Notes: generated from the sequence alone by a model not told the origin. Numbered from the stretch's first letter, positions 41,199-51,367 are shown. The stretch is 64,000 bases of DNA from Nonomuraea sp. NBC_00507 (GCF_036013525.1 NZ_CP107853.1:4898001-4962000), one strand, 5' to 3'. Made by a program: numbers and translations.

Positions 41199-42521
41199 TC
41201 AGGCCATCGGGGTTCCCTCGATCACCCCGATGGCTGGAGACATGTGGACGGAGATGCTTGTGGGGTCGGACAATGCTCGTTCGACGACGACTCCGGCCGC
41301 TCCACGTGAGGCGGCGCCGAAGCCGAGGTCGGAGGCGGCGAAGCGGCAGCGCTCGCCGGCGCCGCTCATGGCCAGACGTGCCAGCTCCTGCTGCGCCACA
41401 GGGATGAGCCGGTCGGCGAGCCTGGCGAAGTACCCGCCCAGCACGATCACCCGCGGGTTGAAGAGATTGACCAGCATGGCCGCCCCGATCCCGAGCCACC
41501 GGCCCACCTCTGCGACGGCGGCGTCGACGCGGGGATCCCCTTCGGCTCGCCGCTGCTCGATCTCGGCCAGCCGCTCCTCCGGGTCGCCGACGACCTGTGG
41601 GCCCGTGCCGTACGCGCGGTCGGGCGTGGCCATGCGGACCAGCGCGTCCAGCCCGACTTTGGTCTCCCAGCAGCCGACACGGCCGCAGCGGCACGGCTCA
41701 CCGGACGGATCGATCATGACGTGGCCGACCTCTCCCGCGAAACCGTCCGCTCCGCCCAGCAGCCGGCCGCCGGATATGATGCCGCCGCCGACGCCCACCT
41801 CGCCTGTGAGGTAGACCAGGTCCGAGGTGCCCGCCGCGACGCCCCAGGTGTACTCGGCCAGGGCGGCGAGGTTGGCGTCGTTGTCCACCGCGATGGGGAT
41901 GTCCCCCGCGATGTCCGCTTGGGACAGCCGCTCGGCCACCGCCACCCCGCGCCAGCCGAGGTTCGGGGCGACGACGACGGTGCCGGTCGTGGTGTCGATC
42001 AGACCGGGGACGGCCACGGTGATCCCGGCCGGCGTGACGCCGAGCCGGTCGAGGTCGGCGACGGTCTTCTCGACCATGCGGGCCAGCGCGTCCAGCGAGC
42101 GTTCCGGGCCGGAGCCCATGGCGTCGAAACCGATGCGCCGGTCAATGAGCACCCTCCCCGCCAGGTCCGTGGCGATCGCGGCGATGTAGTCGACGTTGAC
42201 TTCCAGGCCCAGGGCACCGACCCGGGAGCCGTCCAGGCCGAGCGCGACACCCGGGCGGCCGACGGAGCCCGCGTACTGCGGCCCCATCTCCTTGACCAGG
42301 CCGCGCGCCTGCAACTCGCTCACCAGACTGGTGACGGTGGCCTTTTTCAACCCGGTCGCGACGGCGACGGCCGACCGGGAGCACGGGCCGCACGCACTCA
42401 CGTGACGCAGCACGAGGGCGAGGTTGGAGCGGCGCACGGTGGCCTGGTCCGCAGGAGCTCCCGCGGACCCGCCGCGACTCATCGAGTCGGTCGCATGGCC
42501 GTCGGCCCGGCTGTGGTCCAC
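41199..42521 (-). CDS. ROK-family transcriptional regulator
   Basis: 440 residues. N-terminal MarR-like winged helix about 28-95 (NLALVLRHVSACGPCSRSAV, LKKATVTSLVSELQARGLV), then a sugar-kinase-like ROK domain with IAVDNDANLAALAEY, TGEVGVGGGIISGG and a zinc-type cluster CRCGRVGCWET. Sugar binding releases these proteins from DNA. GTG at 42521 has GAGGAGG just upstream. It lies upstream of, and in the same direction as, the importer operon at 40819, and is divergent from a second ROK gene (42763). The palindrome at 42534-42559 covers its own promoter. Confidence 0.92.
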   Translation of the reverse strand: MDHSRADGHATDSMSRGGSAGAPADQATVRRSNLALVLRHVSACGPCSRSAVAVATGLKKATVTSLVSELQARGLVKEMGPQYAGSVGRPGVALGLDGSRVGALGLEVNVDYIAAIATDLAGRVLIDRRIGFDAMGSGPERSLDALARMVEKTVADLDRLGVTPAGITVAVPGLIDTTTGTVVVAPNLGWRGVAVAERLSQADIAGDIPIAVDNDANLAALAEYTWGVAAGTSDLVYLTGEVGVGGGIISGGRLLGGADGFAGEVGHVMIDPSGEPCRCGRVGCWETKVGLDALVRMATPDRAYGTGPQVVGDPEERLAEIEQRRAEGDPRVDAAVAEVGRWLGIGAAMLVNLFNPRVIVLGGYFARLADRLIPVAQQELARLAMSGAGERCRFAASDLGFGAASRGAAGVVVERALSDPTSISVHMSPAIGVIEGTPMA

Positions 42522-42533
42522 GCTCCTCCTCGA

Positions 42534-42559
42534 TTAGTTCGCATGGCTAGCCGAATTAA
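42534..42559. promoter_or_regulatory. ROK-type inverted repeat
   Basis: TTAGTTCG (42534-42541) and CGAATTAA (42552-42559), 7 of 8 matching arms with a 10-base spacer, 12 bases before the first ROK gene. AT-rich arms with TTCG/CGAA resemble XylR/NagC-type sites. Probably autoregulatory. Confidence 0.5.
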
Positions 42560-42762
42560 AGAGGCGACTTCCTGAGGAAACAAGAGGGAAATCGGTTGCA
42601 AGTTGCGTAACGTTCCGATAACTGGAGCCGGGATAGCGGCTGAAGTGCACGGAAGTGAGCGATGCCAACTCGTTACGAACTCGAGGGGTGCACGGCCGGA
42701 CATTCGCGTGTTACAACTCCGATTAATTGATCTCAGAGACAAACAAAGGGCAGGTGGCGCGC

Positions 42763-44043
42763 GTGACCTACAGGCCACCCTTCACCCGCCCTCCAGGCGG
42801 GGCTCCACCGGCGGGTCCCGCCGCGCTGCGCCGGGCGAACCTCACGCTGGTGCTGCGCGAGCTGCGTGACCACACCTCCCTGTCCCGTTCCGACATCGCC
42901 GAGGCGACCGGACTGCATCGGGCCACCGTCTCCAACCTCATGGCCGAGCTCCTGGAACGGCGACTGGTGCGGGAGGTCGGCGTCGAGCATGTGGGGGCGA
43001 TCGGGCGTCCCAGGCGGGCGGTGGCGCTGCACGGCGCGCACGTCGGCGCTCTGGGCATGGAGATCAACGTCGACTACATCGCGGTCCACGGCACCGACCT
43101 CAGCGGCCGGGTCCTGGTCGAGCGCCGGGTGGTCTACGACGCCATGGGCAACGGCCCGGACAGCGCCGTGCGCCGGCTCGGGCTCGTGGCCAAGGAGGCC
43201 GTGGAGGCGATGCGGCGGGCCGGAGCGGTCCCCGCCGGCATCGCGGTGGCCGTCCCCGGACTCGTGGACGTGACACGCGGCGTCGTGACGCTCGCGCCGA
43301 ACCTGTACTGGCACGATTTGCCCCTGGCCGACCAGCTGAGCTCCATGCTCGGCCCGCTGAGCGTGCCGGTGCGGGTGGACAACGACGCGAACCTCGCCGC
43401 GCTGGCCGAATACACCTCGGGCGTCGCCGCCGGCACGCCCCACCTGGTCTACCTCACCGGCGAGGTCGGCGTCGGCGGCGGCATCATCTCGGGCGGCGAA
43501 CTCCTGCGCGGAGCGGACGGATTCTCCGGTGAGGTCGGACATCTGCAGGTAGACCCGAGCGGCACCCAGTGCGGCTGTGGCCGCATCGGCTGCTGGGAGA
43601 CCAAAGTCGGCCTGGCTGCGCTCGTACGGGCGGCCATGCCCGAGCAGGCCTACGGGTTGCCCGGCATGCCGGTGCCCGACCCCGGTGAGCGGGTGGCCGA
43701 CATCGCCAGGGGCCTGGCCTCGGGCGACCGGCGGATGATGATGGCGGTGGCACAGGTCGGCGAGTGGCTCGGGCTCGGTGGCTCGATCGTGGCCAACCTG
43801 TTCAACCCGCGAGTGATCGTCATCGGGGGCTACTTCGCCTCACTGGCGCAGTGGCTGCTCCCACACGCGCAGGGTCAGCTGCAACGGCTCGTGGTGGCCG
43901 CCCCCGCCGCCCAGTGCCGATTCGTCGCCTCCACGCTCGGCTTCGGCGCCGCCTCCCGCGGCGCCGCGAGCATGGTGGTCAATCACATCATCGACGATCC
44001 GACAACGATCATGGACTCACCACCTCGGCCGGCACCTTACTGA
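42763..44043 (+). CDS. ROK-family transcriptional regulator (divergent paralogue)
   Basis: 426 residues from GTG 42763. Winged helix about 25-85 (SRSDIAEATGLHRATVSNLMAELLERRLV), then the ROK sugar-binding domain: VRVDNDANLAALAEY, the same TGEVGVGGGIISGG, and CGCGRIGCWETKVG. It is a clear paralogue of the 41199 protein. The start is set by AGGTGG 5 bases upstream; earlier TTG and GTG codons are possible. Divergent promoters in the 241-base gap suggest mutual control. It may regulate the large ThuA/dehydrogenase gene 121 bases downstream. Confidence 0.9.
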   Translation: MTYRPPFTRPPGGAPPAGPAALRRANLTLVLRELRDHTSLSRSDIAEATGLHRATVSNLMAELLERRLVREVGVEHVGAIGRPRRAVALHGAHVGALGMEINVDYIAVHGTDLSGRVLVERRVVYDAMGNGPDSAVRRLGLVAKEAVEAMRRAGAVPAGIAVAVPGLVDVTRGVVTLAPNLYWHDLPLADQLSSMLGPLSVPVRVDNDANLAALAEYTSGVAAGTPHLVYLTGEVGVGGGIISGGELLRGADGFSGEVGHLQVDPSGTQCGCGRIGCWETKVGLAALVRAAMPEQAYGLPGMPVPDPGERVADIARGLASGDRRMMMAVAQVGEWLGLGGSIVANLFNPRVIVIGGYFASLAQWLLPHAQGQLQRLVVAAPAAQCRFVASTLGFGAASRGAASMVVNHIIDDPTTIMDSPPRPAPY

Positions 44044-44164
44044 CGGCCCCCACAGACCTGGAGACGGCACCCTCCAGCACCCGCACTATCCGCTACCACC
44101 AAGTGGCAACAAGCGCGGCGGCGCGCGCCTTGCCTGACGTCCCCCCGGTCAGGAAGGGTTTTAC

Positions 44165-47100
44165 ATGTCACCACGTCATCGAACGTGGGCCAAGCTGCTC
44201 AACGCGGCCCTGCCAGAAAGCGGACGACGACGCCCGAGACGTCGAACCGCGACCACGATGGCCTTAGCCCTCGTCGCCCCTTTCCTCATGCTCCTCTCGG
44301 CGCCAGTCAGTGCCGAGGCCGCCACGGCGGCGGAGCCCGATTTCAAGGTGCTCGTCTTCTCGAAGACAACCGGCTTCCGGCACGACTCGATCCCCGAGGG
44401 CATCGCGGCCGTGCAGAAGCTCGGCCAGGAGAACAATTTCGCGGTCGACACGACCGAGGACAGCGCCCTGTTCACGGACCAGAACCTGGCGCAGTACCAG
44501 GCCGTGGTCTTCATGTCCACGACCGGTGACCCGCTGGGTACGCAGGAGCAGAAGGACGCCTTCCAGCGGTACATCCAGAAAGGCAACGGGTATGTAGGCG
44601 TCCACGCCGCCGCCGACAGTGGGTACAACTGGGCCTGGTACGGCAAGCTGGTCGGGGCGTACTTCAAGCAGCACCCGGCGATCCAGCAGGCCACGGTCAA
44701 GGTCGAGGACCCGGCGCATCCGTCGACCAAGGATCTGCCGGCGACCTGGACCCGTACCGACGAGTGGTACGACTACCAGGCGAACCCGCGTGGCACGGTC
44801 CACGTGCTGACGTCGATGGACGAGAAGTCCTACACGGGCGCCACGATGGGCGCCGACCACCCGAACACGTGGTGTCAGGACTACGACGGCGGCCGTTCGT
44901 GGTACACCGGGCTCGGCCACCTCAAGGAGAACTACAGCGAGCCCAACTTCCTGAAGCTGCTGCTCGGCGGCATCCAGACCGCCGCCGGCGCGGTCAAGGC
45001 CGACTGCTCGGCCTCGCAGAGCGCCAGCTTCGAGAAGGTCACGCTCGACGACAACACATCGAACCCGATGATGGTGGACGTCGCCAAGGACGGCCGGGTC
45101 TTCTACATCGACCGGCTCGGCGAAGTCAAGATCATCAAGCCCGCCGGCGGCACGGTGACGGCGGCGAAGCTGAACGTCTTCACCGCCAACGAGAGCGGCC
45201 TGCTCGGGCTGGCGCTCGACCCCGGCTTCGACTCCAACCACTGGGTGTATCTCTTCTACTCGCCCACCGGGACGAACGTCGACCGGCTGAGCAGGTTCAC
45301 CGTCACCGGTGACACCCTGGACCTGACGAGCGAGAAGAAGATCCTCGACGTCCCGGTGCAGCGGGCCGAGTGCTGCCACCACGGCGGCGGCCTGGTGATC
45401 GACCCCAAGACCGGCAATCTCTGGCTGGCCACGGGCGACAACACCAACCCGTTCGCCTCCGACGGATACTCGCCGCTCGACGAGCAGTCGGGCCGCGCCA
45501 GCTGGGACGCCCAGCGCACCGCGGCCAACACCAACAGCCTGAGCGGCAAGCTGCTGCGGATCCACCCCGAGACCGACGGCACCTACACCATCCCGGCCGG
45601 CAACCTGTTCGCGCCGGGTACGGCGAAGACCAAGCCGGAGATCTACGGCATGGGCCTCCGCAACCCGTTCCGCATGGGTCTCGACCCCAAGACGGGCAAC
45701 ATCATGCTCGGTGAGTACGGCCCCGACGCCAACTCGGCGAGCTCCACCCGGGGTCCGCAGAACACGGTCGAGTGGAACATCGTCTCGAAGCCGGGCAACT
45801 ACGGCTGGCCGTACTGCGTCGGCAACAACACCCCGTACGTCGACTACAACTTCGCCACCAAGCAGTCGGGGTCGCCGTTCAACTGTGCCGCGCCGGTCAA
45901 CGACTCGCCGAACAACGACGGCCTGGCCAGCCTGCCGCCGGTGATCCCCGCGACGATCTGGTACCACTATGCGGCCGACCCGCAGAACTTCCCGGAGCTG
46001 AGCGGCGGCGCGCCGATGGGCGGCCCGGTCTTCCGCTCCGACCCGAACCTGCAGTCGGACGTGAAGTGGCCGGCGTACTGGGACGGCAAGGCGGTCTTCG
46101 GTGAGTGGAACAACGACAAGGTGTGGTCGTTCCAGCTCGACGAGACCGGCACCAAGCTCGTCGAGATGAACCCGATCCTCGGCTCCCTGACGTTCAAGAA
46201 GCCGATGGACCTGAAGTTCGGTCCTGACGGCGCGCTGTACATGATCGAGTGGGGCTCCGGCTTCGGAGGCGACAACGCCGACTCCGGCATCTACCGCATC
46301 GAGTACATCAAGGGCACCCGCCCGCCGATCGCCCGGGCCACGGCGGACAAGACCGATGGGCCGCTGCCGCTGGCCGTCACGTTCTCCAGCGAGGGCAGCC
46401 GGGATCCGGACGGCAAGACGCTCACCTACGCCTGGGACCTCGACGGCGACGGTGACACCGACTCCACCGACCCCAATCCCTCCTTCACCTACGAGGACGG
46501 GGGCGATTACAACGCGGTCCTGACCGTCACGAACACCGACGGCAAGACCGCCACCGCCAGCGTGCCGATCAGCGCGGGCAACACCCGCCCCACCGTCTCG
46601 GTGCACGTCCCGCCGAACGGCGCCTTCTTCGAGTTCGGCGACCAGGTGAAGTTCAAGGTCACCGTCACCGACCCCGAGGACGGCACGATCGACTGCGACA
46701 AGGTCCAGATCCAGGCGATCCTCGGCCACGACGGCCACGGCCACCCGCTCGACCAGCACAAGGGCTGTGAGGGCGTGCTGCAGACCCAGCAGGCCGGCCA
46801 CGGCGAGTACGACAACCTCTTATACGGCATCGAGGCCAGCTACGCCGACGCAGGCGCCGGCGGCGCCGGGCCGCTGACCGGTCGGGGCCAGGTCCTCCTG
46901 CAGCCCAAGCGCAAGCAGGCCGAGCACTACTCGCAGACCGGCCGGGTGGCCGACGGCAAGGGCACCGACACCGCGGGCGTCCAGGCGGAGACCACGAGCG
47001 ACACCCAGGGCGGCAACCAGCACATCGCGTTCGTCCAGGACGGCGACTGGTGGTCGTTCGACCCGGTGAACCTGTCGAACGTCACCGCGATCCGGCTCCG

Positions 47101-49462
47101 GGCCTCCTCGGGCGGCGCCGGCGGGACCGTGCAGGTCCGGGCGGGCAACCCCGAGACCGGCACGCTGCTCGGCTCGGTCGACGTGACACCCACCGGCGGC
47201 TGGCAGACGTTCACCGACGTCACACTCAACCTGACCAGCCCACCGACCGAAAGCGGACCGCTGTACTTCGTGGTCCGCAAGCCGGCGAGCGCGGCCGACA
47301 ACGCCTACCTGGTCAACTTCAACTGGGTCGACTTCGTCGGCAAGGGCGCCACGGACAACCAGCATCCGGTCGTGACCGCGACGGCGACCCCGGCGACGGG
47401 CGTCGCCCCGCTGAAGGTCGACTTCAAGGCGACGGCGACCGACCCCGAAGGCGACCCGATCACTTACAGGTGGAACTTCGGGGTGAACGGTGCGCCGGAG
47501 CCCACCACCGCCGACGCGAGCTACTCCTACACCGCGCCGGGCAATTACACGGCCGTGGTGACCGTATCCGACGACAAGGGCGCGTCGGCCACCGCCCAAG
47601 TCCCGGTCAAGGTGGACGCGCCGGCCACGGTGTGCTTCACCGGCCGTTCCGACGACTTCCTGGGAGACCAGCTCGACCGTGACCGCTGGTCGGTCATCCG
47701 GGAGAACCAGGACCTCAAGGTCGCGGACGGCAAGCTCGTGATCCCGACCTCGACCACCGACATCTACAGCACGGGCGGCAACACGCCGAACATCGTCGTG
47801 CAGCCGGCGCCGTCGGGTGCCTGGACCGCCACCGCCAAGCTCACGCTGGACGCGCGTGACGCGTACCAGCAGGCGGGCCTGATCATCTACGGCGACGACG
47901 ACAACTACGCCAAGATGGTGCTGCAGGCGCGGTCGACCTCGGGTTCCAACCACGCCAGCCGCATCTTCCAGTTCATCCGGGAGGAGAACGGCGCCCCGAA
48001 CGAGGTGTCGCAGAGCAACACGGCCAACCTCGGGGACTCCTACCCCGACACGGTGTACGTGCGGTTCGTCAGCGACGGCACCAACATCACCGCCCACTAC
48101 TCGCCGGACGGCACCACGTTCACCGCGATGCCGCAGACCAAGTCGCTCTCCGGGATCACCAATCCGAAGATCGGCCTGCTCTCGCTGGCCGGGGCCAACC
48201 ACCCGGTGGTGGACGCGTCCTTCGACTGGTTCCACATCACGCCGGACGACAAGGAGACCGCGCCGGACCCGAACGACGAGTTCAACGGCACCGCGCTCGA
48301 TGCCTGCCGCTGGAACGCGATCGTGCGCCCCGACGCCACGGCGGCGCGCGTGAGCAACGGCAACCTGGAGCTCGACACCACGAAGGGTGACATCTACGGG
48401 ACCGACAACAGTGGCCCGAAGAACTTCATTCTGCAGCCGGCGCCGAGCGGCGACTGGACGCTGGAGACCAAGGTGGACGCCTCGGCAGTCAACGAGCAGT
48501 ACCAGCAGGGCGGCCTGATGGTGTACGTCGGCGACGACGACTACGTGAAGCTCGACTTCCTCGCCACCAACTCCGCGGGGTCGACGGTGGCGCGGAGCAT
48601 CGAACTGCGCAGCGAGGTCGGCGGAACCGTGCAGAACCCGCAACCACAGGCCAACAACCTCACCACCGGCGTGTGGTGGCTGCGCCTGAAGAAGGAGGGC
48701 AACACCTTTACCGGCTCCTACTCCTCCGACGGCCAGACCTGGACCGCTCTCTCCGCACCGGTGGAGAACAGCGCGGTGGCCACCGGTGCGAAGGCCGGCG
48801 TGTTCACCATCGGCACCAACCAGTCGGCGTCGAAGACGGTCACGTTCGACTACTTCCACCTGACCAAGGGAGCCTCGAACGAGGACAAGACCGCGCCGGT
48901 GACGACGGCGACGACCGATCCGGAGCAGCCGCCGGCGGGCGGCGCGTTCACCGGTCCGGTCTCGGTCACGCTGAAGGCCGCCGACGAGGACGGCGGCAGC
49001 GGGGTCGACAAGACCGAGTACCAACTCGACGAGGGCAACTGGACCGCCTATGGCGAACCGGTCAACGTCACCGGCGAGGGGCAGCACGAGCTGCGTTACC
49101 GCTCGACCGACAAGGCGGGCAACGTCGAGGAGGTCAAGACGCTCACGCTGACCATCGCTTCGTCCTCGTCGCAGGTCAAGCTGACCGTCACTGCCTCGTC
49201 CCGCTGCATCGGCACCTCGGCGTACGTGGCGGTCACGGCCGTCAACGGCTCCGATGTGCCGGCGACGGTGACGCTGACCACCCCGTTCGGTTCGAAGACC
49301 GTGGCTGACGTGGCGCCGGGCAAGCAGGCGTACCAGTCCTTCAACAGCCGGGCCGGGCAGATCGACGCGGGCACGGTGACCGTGAAGGGGACCGCGACGA
49401 TCGGCGGCGAGCAGGTCACCTCGTCCTACGACGCCACCTACCCGGCGATCAGCTGCCGCTGA
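44165..49462 (+). CDS. Giant secreted ThuA / PQQ-type sugar dehydrogenase with PKD, CBM6 and lectin-like domains
   Basis: 1765 residues. Leader about 1-53 with a long arginine-rich n-region. Domains in order: ThuA-like about 58-270 (KVLVFSKTTGFRHDSIPEG, NGYVGVHAAADSGY), sorbosone/glucose dehydrogenase beta-propeller about 290-720 (GLLGLALDPGFDSNHWVYL, CCHHGGGLVIDPKTGNLW, GMGLRNPFRMGLDP, PGNYGWPYC), PKD about 725-800, an Ig-like segment, CBM6 about 915-1060, second PKD, two concanavalin-like sandwiches about 1155-1360 and 1370-1560, an OmpL47-like repeat and a C-terminal Ig-like domain. It probably oxidises sugar ends on plant polymer outside the cell. No cell-wall anchor. A relative of its CBM6 region lies broken at 1307-1796. 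ATG at 44165; AGGAAGGG lies upstream. Confidence 0.88.
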   Translation: MSPRHRTWAKLLNAALPESGRRRPRRRTATTMALALVAPFLMLLSAPVSAEAATAAEPDFKVLVFSKTTGFRHDSIPEGIAAVQKLGQENNFAVDTTEDSALFTDQNLAQYQAVVFMSTTGDPLGTQEQKDAFQRYIQKGNGYVGVHAAADSGYNWAWYGKLVGAYFKQHPAIQQATVKVEDPAHPSTKDLPATWTRTDEWYDYQANPRGTVHVLTSMDEKSYTGATMGADHPNTWCQDYDGGRSWYTGLGHLKENYSEPNFLKLLLGGIQTAAGAVKADCSASQSASFEKVTLDDNTSNPMMVDVAKDGRVFYIDRLGEVKIIKPAGGTVTAAKLNVFTANESGLLGLALDPGFDSNHWVYLFYSPTGTNVDRLSRFTVTGDTLDLTSEKKILDVPVQRAECCHHGGGLVIDPKTGNLWLATGDNTNPFASDGYSPLDEQSGRASWDAQRTAANTNSLSGKLLRIHPETDGTYTIPAGNLFAPGTAKTKPEIYGMGLRNPFRMGLDPKTGNIMLGEYGPDANSASSTRGPQNTVEWNIVSKPGNYGWPYCVGNNTPYVDYNFATKQSGSPFNCAAPVNDSPNNDGLASLPPVIPATIWYHYAADPQNFPELSGGAPMGGPVFRSDPNLQSDVKWPAYWDGKAVFGEWNNDKVWSFQLDETGTKLVEMNPILGSLTFKKPMDLKFGPDGALYMIEWGSGFGGDNADSGIYRIEYIKGTRPPIARATADKTDGPLPLAVTFSSEGSRDPDGKTLTYAWDLDGDGDTDSTDPNPSFTYEDGGDYNAVLTVTNTDGKTATASVPISAGNTRPTVSVHVPPNGAFFEFGDQVKFKVTVTDPEDGTIDCDKVQIQAILGHDGHGHPLDQHKGCEGVLQTQQAGHGEYDNLLYGIEASYADAGAGGAGPLTGRGQVLLQPKRKQAEHYSQTGRVADGKGTDTAGVQAETTSDTQGGNQHIAFVQDGDWWSFDPVNLSNVTAIRLRASSGGAGGTVQVRAGNPETGTLLGSVDVTPTGGWQTFTDVTLNLTSPPTESGPLYFVVRKPASAADNAYLVNFNWVDFVGKGATDNQHPVVTATATPATGVAPLKVDFKATATDPEGDPITYRWNFGVNGAPEPTTADASYSYTAPGNYTAVVTVSDDKGASATAQVPVKVDAPATVCFTGRSDDFLGDQLDRDRWSVIRENQDLKVADGKLVIPTSTTDIYSTGGNTPNIVVQPAPSGAWTATAKLTLDARDAYQQAGLIIYGDDDNYAKMVLQARSTSGSNHASRIFQFIREENGAPNEVSQSNTANLGDSYPDTVYVRFVSDGTNITAHYSPDGTTFTAMPQTKSLSGITNPKIGLLSLAGANHPVVDASFDWFHITPDDKETAPDPNDEFNGTALDACRWNAIVRPDATAARVSNGNLELDTTKGDIYGTDNSGPKNFILQPAPSGDWTLETKVDASAVNEQYQQGGLMVYVGDDDYVKLDFLATNSAGSTVARSIELRSEVGGTVQNPQPQANNLTTGVWWLRLKKEGNTFTGSYSSDGQTWTALSAPVENSAVATGAKAGVFTIGTNQSASKTVTFDYFHLTKGASNEDKTAPVTTATTDPEQPPAGGAFTGPVSVTLKAADEDGGSGVDKTEYQLDEGNWTAYGEPVNVTGEGQHELRYRSTDKAGNVEEVKTLTLTIASSSSQVKLTVTASSRCIGTSAYVAVTAVNGSDVPATVTLTTPFGSKTVADVAPGKQAYQSFNSRAGQIDAGTVTVKGTATIGGEQVTSSYDATYPAISCR

Positions 49463-49515
49463 CCGCACCGGCGGAGACCACGGTCCAAGCGCCGGGGCAC
49501 CGCCATAGCAGAACC

Positions 49516-49547
49516 GGGGCCGGCCGGCCGATCAGCCGACCGGCCCC
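49516..49547 (+). terminator. Hairpin after the ThuA/dehydrogenase gene
   Basis: GGGGCCGG (49516-49523) pairs with CCGGCCCC (49540-49547), then one mismatch and four further pairs toward a 6-base loop. 54 bases past the stop. Confidence 0.7.
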
Positions 49548-49571
49548 GCCCCCCATCAATGGAGCGAACAC

Positions 49572-50213
49572 ATGAAGATCAACAGGACTACGCAGATACT
49601 CGCCACGGCGGTGCTCGGTGTCGCGCTCGCCGCTGCCGGCGTCGGCGTGGCCGGTCCCGCGGTGGCGGACGACGACCCCGAGAACGGCATCGACGTGTCG
49701 GTGACGATCGAACCCAACACCACTCCTGGTCAAGTGTCCATGACCGTCGCCGACAACGGCGGAGTGTCCCTGCAGGAGGAGGGATCCAACGCCGCCGCCC
49801 GCCAGTTCGTCGGCACCCTGCCGACGGTCACGGTTACCGACAGCCGCCGTCCCGAGGAGATCCCCGCCGGTGACTTCTGGGCGATCGTCGGCCAGGCCAG
49901 CCAGTTCACCGCGACCAGCGGTTCCGCGCCGCCCATCGGCCCCCAGTACCTGGGTTGGCGGCCGCGCCTGCTGAGCGACTCCACCACCGGGGCGGTGGAG
50001 GCCGGTGAGCCCGTCTCCAGTGTCATCTCCGACGGCACCGGAGCACCCACCGTCGGTTTGCAGGGCCAGGAACTGCTGGTGTCGACGGCGAACTCCGCTG
50101 ACGAGATCGGCACCTGGCAGGTCAACGCCGACCTCGCCCTGCGGACTCCTGCCGACGTCGCCGCCGGCGAGTACCACTCGACCCTGACGCTTTCGCTGTT
50201 CAACCAGTCCTGA
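49572..50213 (+). CDS. Secreted WxL-domain-like surface protein
   Basis: 213 residues: signal peptide about 1-32 (AVADDD), then an all-beta domain. FVGTLPTVTVTDSR, FWAIVGQASQFT, YLGWRPRLL and GTWQVNADLALRTP fit the actinobacterial WxL-like pattern; the last strand reads YHSTLTLSLF. WxL proteins sit non-covalently on the cell wall. ATG at 49572 with GGAGCGA upstream. First gene of a four-gene unit with a DUF916-type membrane protein and two small secreted or membrane proteins. A role in holding the cell to polymer, in keeping with its enzyme-rich surroundings, is inference. Confidence 0.7.
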   Translation: MKINRTTQILATAVLGVALAAAGVGVAGPAVADDDPENGIDVSVTIEPNTTPGQVSMTVADNGGVSLQEEGSNAAARQFVGTLPTVTVTDSRRPEEIPAGDFWAIVGQASQFTATSGSAPPIGPQYLGWRPRLLSDSTTGAVEAGEPVSSVISDGTGAPTVGLQGQELLVSTANSADEIGTWQVNADLALRTPADVAAGEYHSTLTLSLFNQS

Positions 50214-50293
50214 ACCGGAGGCAGGACGCCCTCGCCCGCTGTGGGCGTTCCGGGACGTGCGCGGCGTTGTGGCACACGTTCCGGACGCCCACG

Positions 50294-51340
50294 ATGAGAC
50301 TGGAGACACCTCTGTTGACCACAAGCCGTTCGCGAGGCGCCCTCGCCCGCCTCGCCGCCCTGCACGCTGTGGGCGTGACCCTGCTGGTCGCCATGGTCGC
50401 ATTCGCCACCCCGTCCGACGCCGATATCACCTGGTCGGTCGTGCCGGCCGACGCCAACGGTCCCGACGGCCGCAGCGTCATCGATCTCGAACTCGCCGGC
50501 GGACAACAGGTGATCGAGCACGTGGCGGTCATCAACCGCTCCACCCAGCCGGTCGACTTCGGGATCGACGCCAACGACGGCTACCTGACCTCCAAGGGCT
50601 ACTTCGACATGCGGCCCTCGGACGCCGAACCGGTCGACGGCGGCGCATGGCTGGAGGTTCCCGACAAGGTGACCACCGCCGCCGGAGCCACCTCCGTCGT
50701 GCCGGTGAAGGTGTCGATCCCGCAGAACGCGACTCCTGGAGATCACCCCGCGGGTGTGACCGCGTCCCTGGAGACGATCTCCGGTCAGGTGCGGGTCCAG
50801 AACCGGGTGGGCGTCCGCCTGAACATCCGCGTCACCGGCGACTATGTGGCCAAGGTCGCCGTGACCGACGTGCGGGCCGAATACACGGGGTCGTGGAACC
50901 CCTTCGCCGCGGGATCCGTCGAGGTGACCTACACCGTGGCCAACGCCGGCAACGTCCGGCTGGTCACGGACAACCGAGTCCTGACGTCCACCTTCGTGGG
51001 TGAGAGCAGCTGGAGTGACCCGTCCGCGGCCAAGGCCAGGGAGATCATGCCGGGCGGCAGCCGCACGTTCGTCGCACGGGTGCCCGGCGCCTGGCCGCTG
51101 GGGCCGATCGGTACGACGATCGCGGCGATCCCCTCGCCCGCGGGCAAGCCGGTCCCGGGCGTCACCGCCGAAAGGGTGGCGATCGACACCACGGTCTGGG
51201 CACTACCGTGGCCGCAGCTCGCCCTCCTCGCCCTCCTCGTCCTCGCCTTCTTCGCCATCCGGGTGCTCGCCGCCTGGCGCCGCAGGCGGATCGAGAAGCT
51301 GATCATGCTCCACACCCGGGGAACGCCTCAGGAGGCGTGA
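50294..51340 (+). CDS. DUF916-type WxL-associated membrane protein
   Basis: 348 residues from ATG 50294 (a TTG at 50315 has a better-placed GGAG and is the alternative). Leader about 20-45, then two Ig-like domains (VIEHVAVINRSTQPVDFGIDA; VGVRLNIRVTGDYVAKVAV; VEVTYTVANAGNVRL), a C-terminal membrane helix about 305-325 (LPWPQLALLALLVLAFFAIR) and a short basic tail with WRRRRIEKL. DUF916 proteins accompany WxL proteins and are thought to present or anchor them. Directly downstream of the WxL-like gene and upstream of two unknown exported proteins. Domain call moderately sure. Confidence 0.72.
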   Translation: MRLETPLLTTSRSRGALARLAALHAVGVTLLVAMVAFATPSDADITWSVVPADANGPDGRSVIDLELAGGQQVIEHVAVINRSTQPVDFGIDANDGYLTSKGYFDMRPSDAEPVDGGAWLEVPDKVTTAAGATSVVPVKVSIPQNATPGDHPAGVTASLETISGQVRVQNRVGVRLNIRVTGDYVAKVAVTDVRAEYTGSWNPFAAGSVEVTYTVANAGNVRLVTDNRVLTSTFVGESSWSDPSAAKAREIMPGGSRTFVARVPGAWPLGPIGTTIAAIPSPAGKPVPGVTAERVAIDTTVWALPWPQLALLALLVLAFFAIRVLAAWRRRRIEKLIMLHTRGTPQEA

Positions 51341-51367
51341 GCACCGTCGACATCCGCCCCTCAGGAG

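Noticed and set aside
44264..46801. 845-codon minus-strand open frame
   Set aside because: Antisense shadow of the ThuA/dehydrogenase gene; no domain, low-complexity composition.
46820..49468. 882-codon minus-strand open frame
   Set aside because: Antisense shadow of the same gene; Gly/Arg/Val-rich and featureless.
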